64,000 bases of DNA from Chimaeribacter coloradensis (GTDB lineage: Bacteria > Pseudomonadota > Gammaproteobacteria > Enterobacterales > Enterobacteriaceae). The notes beneath the pieces are model-generated. The model ran no database searches. It had not been told where the DNA came from and was given only the letters and a program-made list of their open reading frames with translations. Both the position numbers and the translations under genes were made by a program. Of this stretch, positions 24,741 through 32,157 are shown in pieces (within the stretch, counting starts at the first letter, position 1; the number at the start of each line of letters is the position of its first letter). The stretch lies in contig NZ_PJZH01000006.1 of assembly GCF_002858715.1 (NCBI RefSeq), positions 62,001 to 126,000 of the forward strand. Direction: 5' to 3'.

Positions 24741-25178
24741 ATGGAAAAGAACAGGCTCGCCTTTGATCAGATTCGCCAGCTGGCGAAAAAAATGCACGCG
24801 TCAGGGCTGCATGAGATCACGCTGAATAACCGCCACTGGTCACTGACGCTGCGCTACCCGCCACGCCAGGCGGCCGGGGCACCGCCGCGCCCGCCCGCCC
24901 CCGTGACGCCCCCCGGCGCGCCGCCGGCCCCCGGGGCCACGCCGCTGCCTGCGCCGATGCCGGGCCGGGTGGTGCTGCGCCACCCGCAGCATGACGCCGC
25001 CTGGGTGCAGCCGGGCCAGGCCGTGAAGCAGCATGAGCTGGTCGCGCTGCTTAAAGTCGGCGCGTTCTACCTGCCGCTGCGCAGCCCAACCGATGGCGTG
25101 GTCGCGCGCATCATGGTGGCACAGGATCAGGCGGTGGAATTCGGCAGCGATATCATGCTGATCGCCGCTGCCGGCTGA
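24741..25178 (+). CDS. biotin carboxyl carrier-like protein with altered attachment site
   Basis: 145 residues from ATG 24741 (GGAAGGGAT upstream). An N-terminal helical part is joined by a Pro/Ala-rich linker (about residues 47-72) to a C-terminal biotinyl/lipoyl domain (PAPMPGRVV ... SPTDGVVARIMVAQDQAVEFGSDIML). The usual AMKM is replaced by LLKV around Lys105; the lysine stays but both methionines are lost, so biotinylation is doubtful. No biotin carboxylase is nearby. Such carrier-like genes are known next to 5-oxoprolinase genes. The role is unknown; PxpC is of the carboxyltransferase-like family, which may be the link. Confidence 0.82.
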   Translation: MEKNRLAFDQIRQLAKKMHASGLHEITLNNRHWSLTLRYPPRQAAGAPPRPPAPVTPPGAPPAPGATPLPAPMPGRVVLRHPQHDAAWVQPGQAVKQHELVALLKVGAFYLPLRSPTDGVVARIMVAQDQAVEFGSDIMLIAAAG

Positions 25179-25183
25179 GCGTG

Positions 25184-25248
25184 ATAAGCCGCCCTTATCG
25201 CCTCAGCGCGTTTATGTCTTATACCTGCGCGCCGTAACTGCCTAGAGT
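25184..25248 (+). promoter_or_regulatory. Nac-type site and -10 upstream of the SDR-ABC operon
   Basis: The perfect dyad ATAAG-N5-CTTAT (25184-25198, centre 25191) and TAGAGT at 25243-25248 in CTAGAGTCAA repeat the arrangement near 24.6 kb with spacing within one base. Expected start is near 25255, dyad at about -64. Confidence 0.66.
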
Positions 25249-25308
25249 CAAAAAACCGGAATTCACCGGCCGCGTGAGCCTTCGCGCGGCGAAACCAGGA
25301 GAGGCAAG

Positions 25309-26061
25309 ATGCCATTTTCAGATTACCGAGTTGCGCTGGTCACCGGCGCGTCCGCCGGCATGGGCGAAGCGATTGTGGAACGTTTGTGCCGGGAGGGGAT
25401 CACCGTGCATGCGGTGGCGCGGCGCAAAGAGCAGCTGGCGGCGCTGGCTGACCGCACCGGCTGCATCCCCCATGCGGTCGATGTCGCCGATTTGGCCGCG
25501 CTGACCGCGCTCTGCCGCGGTCTTGAGGTGGATATTCTGGTGAATAACGCCGGGATCTCCCACCCCGGTTCCATCCTTGAGGCGGATGAGAACGTGGTCA
25601 ACAGCCAGGTGGATGTCAACCTGCGGGCGGTGCTGCACCTCTGCCGCCTGCTGGTGCCGGGCATGGTGGCACGCGACTGCGGCCACGTCATCAACATCAC
25701 CTCCATTGCGGCGATCTACAACTTCAACGGCAACTCGGTCTACCACGCCACCAAGGCGGGCGTCCATGCGCTGTCGCGCCAGTTGCGCGTCGACTGCTAC
25801 GGCAAGCGGGTACGGGTCACGGAGATCTGCCCCGGCCGCGTCGCCACGGAGATTTTCGGCAACGTCTCAGGCAACCATGAAGAGGCGCACCGCCGCTTTA
25901 TTGAGGGCTTTGAGCTGCCGCAGGCCGGTGACATCGCCGATTGCGTGGCGTTTGCGCTCTCCGCCCCGGTGGCCGTCAATATCGGCAATATCGAAATCAC
26001 GCCCACCCTCCAGGTGCCCGGCGGCCTCTCCACCATGCGCCCCGGCGACACCGCGGACTGA
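25309..26061 (+). CDS. SDR family oxidoreductase (YdfG-like)
   Basis: 250 residues, classical SDR: TGASAGMG at residues 12-19, NNAG at 79-82, catalytic Tyr145 and Lys149 in YHATKAG. RVRVTEICPGRVATEIFGNVSG near the C-terminus resembles YdfG-type hydroxyacid dehydrogenases, which act on serine and 3-hydroxy acids with NADP. It starts the operon with the ABC importer, 14 bases before the first permease, so its substrate is probably the imported compound or a product of it. Confidence 0.9.
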   Translation: MPFSDYRVALVTGASAGMGEAIVERLCREGITVHAVARRKEQLAALADRTGCIPHAVDVADLAALTALCRGLEVDILVNNAGISHPGSILEADENVVNSQVDVNLRAVLHLCRLLVPGMVARDCGHVINITSIAAIYNFNGNSVYHATKAGVHALSRQLRVDCYGKRVRVTEICPGRVATEIFGNVSGNHEEAHRRFIEGFELPQAGDIADCVAFALSAPVAVNIGNIEITPTLQVPGGLSTMRPGDTAD

Positions 26062-26075
26062 CCAGGAGGATTCCC

Positions 26076-26771
26076 ATGGCACTCGATTTCAGCACCGTGA
26101 TGAGCGGCCAGCACGGCCGGATGATCCTCGACGGCATGGTGGTCACACTGGAACTGGCCTTGGGTGCCTGGCTGCTGGCCATGGTCATTGCGCTGATCCT
26201 GGTGGTGATCCGCCTGACCCACGCCCGCAGCGCCCAGTGGCTGGTCTCCGCCTATGTCTCCTATCACCGCAACGTCCCGACGCTGATCCAGCTGATGATG
26301 TGGTACTTCGCCATCCCGACGCTGCTGCCGGAAGCGGTGCAGATGTGGGTGAACGAGTTTAACGCCGAGTTTCTGTTCTCGCTGTTTGCCCTGGGGCTGT
26401 GCCAGGCGGCCTACTTTTCGGAAGACCTCCGCAGCGGCCTGCGCGCCATCCCGGACGGGCAGACCGAGGCGGCCCGCGCCCTGGGCATGGGCTACGTGCG
26501 GTCGATGCGGCTGGTGATCCTGCCGCAGGGCATCCGCAACGCGCTGCCGTCAGTGATTAACCACAGCGTGTTGCTGTTCAAAAACACCAGCCTGGCGATG
26601 GTGATCGGCGTGGCGGATCTCACCTACGTCACACGCGACATTGAGAACCAGACCTTCCGCACTTTTGAGGCCTATCTGGTCGCTACCCTGGGTTATCTGG
26701 CCTTCTCCCTACTGTTGATGGGTGCCGGCGCCCTGCTGGCGCGCCGCTTCCAGCGAGCCTATGCGAGGTAA
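26076..26771 (+). CDS. amino-acid ABC transporter permease (first)
   Basis: 231 residues from ATG 26076 with AGGAGG upstream. Polar amino-acid (HisM/GlnP) type permease with about five helices. The coupling EAA loop is seen in GQTEAARALGMGYVRSMRLVILPQGIRNALPS, which docks on the ATPase. It forms the membrane channel with the second permease, 5 bases downstream. Confidence 0.93.
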   Translation: MALDFSTVMSGQHGRMILDGMVVTLELALGAWLLAMVIALILVVIRLTHARSAQWLVSAYVSYHRNVPTLIQLMMWYFAIPTLLPEAVQMWVNEFNAEFLFSLFALGLCQAAYFSEDLRSGLRAIPDGQTEAARALGMGYVRSMRLVILPQGIRNALPSVINHSVLLFKNTSLAMVIGVADLTYVTRDIENQTFRTFEAYLVATLGYLAFSLLLMGAGALLARRFQRAYAR

Positions 26772-26776
26772 CCACC

Positions 26777-27532
26777 ATGTTTGATATGTTGACGATTCTG
26801 CATGACAACGGCCTGCTGCTGCTGATGGGGCAATACCCCAACGGCCCCCTCGGCGGCATGCTCTGTACGCTGCTGATCTCGGTGCTGGCGGTGCTGCTGG
26901 CCTTCCCGGTGGGCGTGCTGCTGGGGCTGGCGCGGCTGTCGCCGTGGCGCTGGCTGAGCTGGCCCGCCGCCTGCTGGGTCTATTTGCTGCGCGGCATTCC
27001 GCTGATGATGGTGGTGTTCTGGACTTACTTCTGCGTGCCGCTGCTGATCGGCCACACCATCAGCGGCTTTGCCACCATGCTCTGCACGCTGGTGATCTAT
27101 GAGAGCGCCTATATCGCTGAGATCGTGCGCGGCGGCATCCAGGCGCTGCCCGCCGGCCAGTATGAGGCCTCCCGCGCGCTGGGCATGGGCCACATGAAAA
27201 CCCTGCGCCTGATTATCCTGCCGCAGGCGCTGTTCAACACCCTGCCCAGCCTGGTCAGCCAGCTGGTGTCGATCATCAAAGACAGCACGCTCGGTTACGT
27301 GATCAACGTGCCGGAGCTGACCTACGCCGCCAATCAGGTCAGCAACCAGTTGTTAACCAAACCGTTCCAGGTGTTTGCCATCGTGGCGCTGAGCTACTAC
27401 CTCATCTGCTACAGCCTGACCTGGCTGGCGAACCGGCTGGAGGCGCACATCGCCGCTAAACGCCGGAATGAACGCCCGGACACCACGATCCCCGCGGCAC
27501 CCCTGGTGCTCAGCAAAACCCAATCCCCCTAA
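26777..27532 (+). CDS. amino-acid ABC transporter permease (second)
   Basis: 251 residues, HisM/GltK type. Five to six helices and the EAA loop GQYEASRALGMGHMKTLRLIILPQALFNTLPSLVSQ. The hydrophilic tail (about residues 225-251) is longer than usual. It is the heterodimer partner of the preceding permease. Confidence 0.93.
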   Translation: MFDMLTILHDNGLLLLMGQYPNGPLGGMLCTLLISVLAVLLAFPVGVLLGLARLSPWRWLSWPAACWVYLLRGIPLMMVVFWTYFCVPLLIGHTISGFATMLCTLVIYESAYIAEIVRGGIQALPAGQYEASRALGMGHMKTLRLIILPQALFNTLPSLVSQLVSIIKDSTLGYVINVPELTYAANQVSNQLLTKPFQVFAIVALSYYLICYSLTWLANRLEAHIAAKRRNERPDTTIPAAPLVLSKTQSP

Positions 27533-27541
27533 GGAGCCGCC

Positions 27542-28279
<738 letters not shown>

Positions 28280-28291
28280 GCATGACGCAAA

Positions 28292-28322
28292 GCAAGGCCC
28301 TGATTGTTGCTCAGGGCCTTGC
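28292..28322. terminator. 12-bp hairpin between convergent genes
   Basis: GCAAGGCCCTGA and its exact complement around a 7-base loop. There is no T-run on the plus strand and a short one on the minus strand. It lies just after the ABC ATPase and just before the end of the MFS gene on the other strand. Confidence 0.55.
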
Positions 28323-28327
28323 CGCCG

Positions 28328-29494
28328 TTACATCTTCACCGCACGGCAGAGCGCGGCGACGGCCAGCATCAGCAGCGCGACCATCAGGAACGCCATCGGC
28401 AGGCTGCTGGCGTGCGCCACAAAGCCGATGGCGGCCGGGCCGGAGAGCACGCCCATATAGCCGAGGGTCGTGACCGCCGGCACCGCCACCGCCTGCGGCA
28501 TACTCTGCTGGCGGCCGATGGCGGAGAACATCACCGGCACGATATTGGCGCAGCCGAGGCCGATCAGCACATACCCCACCAGGGCGGCCCACCAGAGCGG
28601 CAGCACCACTGCGAGCAGCAGCCCCAGCGCCGCCACCAGCGCGCCGGTGATCACCACCGGGTAGCGGCCAAAGCGTGACACCACGGCGTCACCGGTGAGG
28701 CGGCCCAGGGTCATCGCCGCGGCGAAGCAGGCAAAACCCAGCCCGCTTATCGCTTCCGGCATCGCCCGGTGCTCGCTCAGGAAGACAGCGCTCCAGTCCA
28801 GTACCGTGCCTTCCGCCAGGAACACCGCAAAGCAGATAGTGCCGATGGTCAGCACCGCGCCGCGCGGCAGCGCAAACACCGGGCCTTCCGCCGGGTTGGC
28901 GTAGGTCAGCAGCCCGCTGAGGTGGGAGAAGAGCAGCAACAGGGAGACCGCCGAGATCGCCACGCTGGCAGCAAGCGGGGCGAGGCCCGCCGACATCATG
29001 CCGCTCATCGCCCCGGCCCCGACAATGCCGCCCAGGCTGTAAAAGCCGTGGAAGCCGGACATGATCGGCTTATCGGCGGCCTTCTCCACCAGGATCGCCT
29101 GCACGTTCATGGCGCAGTCGGTGGTGCCCATCCCCATGCCGAACACCAGCAGCGCCAGTGCCAGCATACTGGTCTCCGGCAGTACCGCCAGCAGCGGCAG
29201 GATCAGGCTGAACAGCAGCACCGAGGTGACCAGCACCGCCCGGCAGCCGAACCGGGTGGTAAGGAGGCCGGTCAGCGGCATGGCGACCAGCGCGCCAACC
29301 CCCAGGCAGAGCAGCAGCAGCCCGAGCGTGCCGTCATTGACGCCGGTGTTGAGCTTGGCAAAGGGCACCAGCGCCGCCCACCCTGCCGTGGCAAAGCCGG
29401 CGATAAAAAACATCACCCGCGTCGCCCGCTGTTCCCGCCCGGCAGGCAGCGCCGCGGCCCGCGGTTCCTTCATCGTGTCGCTATAATCTGGCAT
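28328..29494 (-). CDS. MFS transporter, YbjJ-like
   Basis: 388 residues, about twelve helices. AMNVQAILVEKAADKPIMSGFHGFYSLGGIVGAG is close to the conserved centre of YbjJ-type permeases. The ATG at 29494 follows AAGGAAGAGAG. The substrate is unknown. It lies 34 bases downstream of the HisN-type phosphatase and both are divergent from a DeoR regulator, which suggests uptake or efflux of a sugar-phosphate or polyol-related compound. Confidence 0.88.
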   Translation of the reverse strand: MPDYSDTMKEPRAAALPAGREQRATRVMFFIAGFATAGWAALVPFAKLNTGVNDGTLGLLLLCLGVGALVAMPLTGLLTTRFGCRAVLVTSVLLFSLILPLLAVLPETSMLALALLVFGMGMGTTDCAMNVQAILVEKAADKPIMSGFHGFYSLGGIVGAGAMSGMMSAGLAPLAASVAISAVSLLLLFSHLSGLLTYANPAEGPVFALPRGAVLTIGTICFAVFLAEGTVLDWSAVFLSEHRAMPEAISGLGFACFAAAMTLGRLTGDAVVSRFGRYPVVITGALVAALGLLLAVVLPLWWAALVGYVLIGLGCANIVPVMFSAIGRQQSMPQAVAVPAVTTLGYMGVLSGPAAIGFVAHASSLPMAFLMVALLMLAVAALCRAVKM

Positions 29495-29528
29495 CAGCTC
29501 TCTCTTCCTTTAACGTAGTAAATAGGTG

Positions 29529-30323
29529 TCACCGGCCGTTCAGCACCGCCAGCACCTGCTGGTGCAGTTGCGGGCAGCCGGTCGCGACCACCGCCCCGCC
29601 CTGCTCCGCGCGCCCGCCTTCCAGCGTGGTGACCACGCCCCCGGCCTGCTCGATGACCGGGATCAGCGCCACGATGTCATAGGGCTGAAGCGCGAACTCG
29701 ACGCAGATGTCGATCCGCCCGGCGGCCAGCATCGCCATCGCATAACACTCCCCGCCATAGCGGGTCATCAGCGTTTTCTCCGTCAGCGCTGCAAAGCAGA
29801 TAGCCGGGTGGCGGGCGATCGGCTCCGGCGAGGTGGTGTGCAGCACCGCCTGATCGAGGGCGATGTTTTTGCGGGTCACCAACGGGGCCACCGCGTGGGG
29901 GCCGCTGGCCCAGGCGCGCGTGCCGTCTGACCAGAACCGCTCGCCGGTATGGGGCTGGCTCATCATGCCCATCACGGCGCGGCCTTCATACTGTAGACCA
30001 ATCAGCGTGCCCCAGACCGGCAACCCGCACAGGAAAGGCCGGGTGCCGTCCACCGGGTCGAGCACCCACTGGTAAGGCCCCTCGCCGCTGGTGCCGTACT
30101 CCTCGCCCATGATGCTGTGCGCCGGGTAGCGGCGGCCGATCAGCTCACGCATCACGCGCTCCGCTGACCGGTCGGCCTCGGTAACCGGGTCAAACCGGAA
30201 GCCCTCTTTGGGCTTGGTGCTCACGGCCAGATCCTCTGCGGAGCGGAAACGCGGCAGGGTCTCTTTGGCTGCGGCGTTAGCGAGTTCGTGGAAAAAAGCG
30301 ATGTCCGGTAAAGAAGGATTCAT
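29529..30323 (-). CDS. inositol monophosphatase family / HisN-type histidinol-phosphatase
   Basis: 264 residues with the metal and phosphate motifs of the family: DPVTEADR (about residues 45-52), GEEYG (72-76), WVLDPVDGTRPFLCG (86-100) and PYDIVALIPVIEQAGG near the C-terminus. YGGECYAMAMLAAGRID is typical of the HisN subgroup. It would be a Mg-dependent phosphatase acting on a small phosphate ester in the cytoplasm. With a DeoR regulator and an MFS gene as partners, a role in a sugar or polyol pathway is at least as likely as histidine synthesis. Confidence 0.88.
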   Translation of the reverse strand: MNPSLPDIAFFHELANAAAKETLPRFRSAEDLAVSTKPKEGFRFDPVTEADRSAERVMRELIGRRYPAHSIMGEEYGTSGEGPYQWVLDPVDGTRPFLCGLPVWGTLIGLQYEGRAVMGMMSQPHTGERFWSDGTRAWASGPHAVAPLVTRKNIALDQAVLHTTSPEPIARHPAICFAALTEKTLMTRYGGECYAMAMLAAGRIDICVEFALQPYDIVALIPVIEQAGGVVTTLEGGRAEQGGAVVATGCPQLHQQVLAVLNGR

Positions 30324-30357
30324 GATGTCGTCCTGAGGTAAAAGGGTATTCAGGTTG

Positions 30358-30384
30358 ACAAACTATCGCCAGATGATAGTTTGT
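30358..30384. promoter_or_regulatory. probable DeoR-type operator
   Basis: Perfect 10-bp arms ACAAACTATC and GATAGTTTGT around 7 bases, in the divergent region. TTGACA (30355-30360) overlaps the left arm and could be the -35 for the deoR-type gene. Confidence 0.62.
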
Positions 30385-30424
30385 GCTCGGTCTTGATTCT
30401 TTACGTCATATTGCAGGAGTTAAC

Positions 30425-31195
30425 ATGCTCGATTATGCAGCTTTCCCGGAACAGAGGCAATCGCTGATTCGGCAACTGCTCGCCAGTGAAGGCCGGGTGG
30501 TAGGCACCGCCCTGGCGGAGAGGTTGCAGGTTTCAGAGCACACCATCCGGCGGGACTTGCAGGAGCTGGCGCGTGAAGGGGTCTGCAAGCGGGTGTATGG
30601 CGGGGCGGTCAGCGTGGTGCCGCCGTCGGGGGATCTCGCCGCCCGTGCGGAACAGGGCAGCGCGGAGAAAGCGCGGCTCGCCGCCGCCTGCGCCGGGCTG
30701 GTGAAGGCGGGGAGCTGCATCTTCATTGATGCCGGGTCAACCAACCTGGCCTTTGCCCACGCCCTGCCGGACGATCTGGCCTTCACCGCGGCCACCAATA
30801 CGCCCGCGATTGCCGTGGCGCTGATGGCGCACCCGCTGTGTGAGGTCATTATGCTCGGCGGCCGCCTGCAGCGGCAGACCGGCGGCAGCGTGGGCATCAC
30901 CGCCCAGCAGCAGGCGGCGCAGATCTATTTCGACCAGCTCTTTTTAGGCGGCTGCGCACTGGATGCCGACGAGGGGCTGACGGTGTTTGACTACGAGGAT
31001 GCGGCGTTTAAAAAAGCGATGATAGTACGCAGTGATGAGGTGATCGTCGCGATGACCGCCGAAAAGGTGCCCGGCGTCGCCCGCCACCATGTCGCCGCCT
31101 GCGAAGAGATCGCGGTGCTGGTGATGGAAAACAGCCTGCCCGCCACCACGCTCGCCGCGTTTAAAGAGAAAAATATCCGGCTGGTGCATCCCTGA
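30425..31195 (+). CDS. DeoR/GlpR family regulator
   Basis: 256 residues from ATG 30425 (CAGGAG upstream). The DeoR helix-turn-helix is at about residues 8-60 (EGRVVGTALAERLQVSEHTIRRDLQEL, then RVYGGAV). The C-terminal sensor follows with IFIDAGSTNLAFAHAL and MLGGRLQRQTGGSVG, which binds a phosphorylated sugar in the family. It probably represses the divergent phosphatase-MFS operon through the dyad at 30358-30384. Confidence 0.92.
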   Translation: MLDYAAFPEQRQSLIRQLLASEGRVVGTALAERLQVSEHTIRRDLQELAREGVCKRVYGGAVSVVPPSGDLAARAEQGSAEKARLAAACAGLVKAGSCIFIDAGSTNLAFAHALPDDLAFTAATNTPAIAVALMAHPLCEVIMLGGRLQRQTGGSVGITAQQQAAQIYFDQLFLGGCALDADEGLTVFDYEDAAFKKAMIVRSDEVIVAMTAEKVPGVARHHVAACEEIAVLVMENSLPATTLAAFKEKNIRLVHP

Positions 31196-31256
31196 GAGTG
31201 CGCCTCAGCCGGATGGCCGCCCTGATACCCGGCCTCCCGGTTTCACCGCTGTATCC

Positions 31257-31733
31257 TCATGAACGGGCAGCCCCATCGCCGATCTGCTTCACCATAAAGA
31301 CGCTGAGCGGGTCTTCCGTGTAAGGCGGGAACGGGGGGCAGAACTGGTAGCCGCAGCGCTGGTAGAGCGTGATGGCGGGCTGCTGGTGGATGCCGGTTTC
31401 AAGCCGCAGGACGGAACAGCCCGCGTCCCGGGCAAGCGCCTCCAGGTAAGCGATAATCTTTTCGCCGAGCTTTTTCCCGCGGTACGCCGGGCGGATGTAG
31501 ACGCGTTTTACCTCCCCCGCCTCTTCCCCTTGCAGGTAGACCGCCCCGCAGCCTGCCGGGTGGCCCTGTTCATCCCGCACCATCAGGCAGCGCAGGTGGT
31601 CATCCCCAATGGCCGCCAGATCGATGCAGTGGTTACTCTCCGCCGGGTAGAGCGGTGCCATAAAGGCATCCAGCTCCGCCACCAACGCCGCCAGTTCTGC
31701 TGAATCTGTTCTCACTTCCGCAATATGAAACAT
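31257..31733 (-). CDS. GNAT family N-acetyltransferase
   Basis: 158 residues. Acetyl-CoA motif A in GEVKRVYIRPAYRGKKLGEKIIAYLEALA (about residues 72-100), followed by LRLETGIHQQPAITLYQRCGY, the usual GNAT C-terminal pattern. The acceptor is unknown. A single gene; AGGGGAT precedes the ATG. Confidence 0.9.
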   Translation of the reverse strand: MFHIAEVRTDSAELAALVAELDAFMAPLYPAESNHCIDLAAIGDDHLRCLMVRDEQGHPAGCGAVYLQGEEAGEVKRVYIRPAYRGKKLGEKIIAYLEALARDAGCSVLRLETGIHQQPAITLYQRCGYQFCPPFPPYTEDPLSVFMVKQIGDGAARS

Positions 31734-31846
31734 GACATCCCCTTTTGTTTTTCATACCCTTTGCCTGAATTTAACACAATTTAACCCACCGGCGAGGGGG
31801 CAGTGAGGCGGTCACAGGCACTGTCATCCCCCATCAGACAAGGGCA

Positions 31847-32112
31847 ATGGCGATGATGTCGATCAGATCGGCGGCGTTGGGGGATGTTGCCGCGCTGCAA
31901 CAGCTCTTTTTGCAGCTCGGCTACCAGACAGAACCCGGCCCGCTCAGCGCCCATCTGGCACAGGGCGACAGCCACCGGCGCATTCTGGTGGCGGAATCGG
32001 GCGGGGTGCTGTACGGGGTGCTGGTGATGAATTTCATTGTGCCCACGCCTTCTACGAGCACAACGGCTACCGCGAAGTGAGAAAACGCTTCGTTAAACGC
32101 CTCGCGGCCTGA
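31847..32112 (+). pseudogene. GNAT acetyltransferase with internal deletion
   Basis: The first 63 codons read as a GNAT N-terminus (IRSAALGDVAALQQLFLQLG, ILVAESGGVLYGVLVMNF). The sequence then jumps to the C-terminal helix of the same family, AHAFYEHNGYREVRKRFVKRLAA, in a different frame, ending at TGA 32110-32112. About 60 central residues with the acetyl-CoA site are missing, so it is non-functional. Confidence 0.75.
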
Positions 32113-32114
32113 GC

Positions 32115-32142
32115 GCCCGCCCCCGGCCGCCGGGGGGCGGGC
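32115..32142. terminator. very GC-rich hairpin downstream of the GH15 gene
   Basis: GCCCGCCCCCGG pairs with CCGGGGGGCGGGC with one bulged base and a 3-base loop. No T-tract follows on either strand. Confidence 0.35.
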
Positions 32143-32157
32143 GGCTTACCGGATTAC

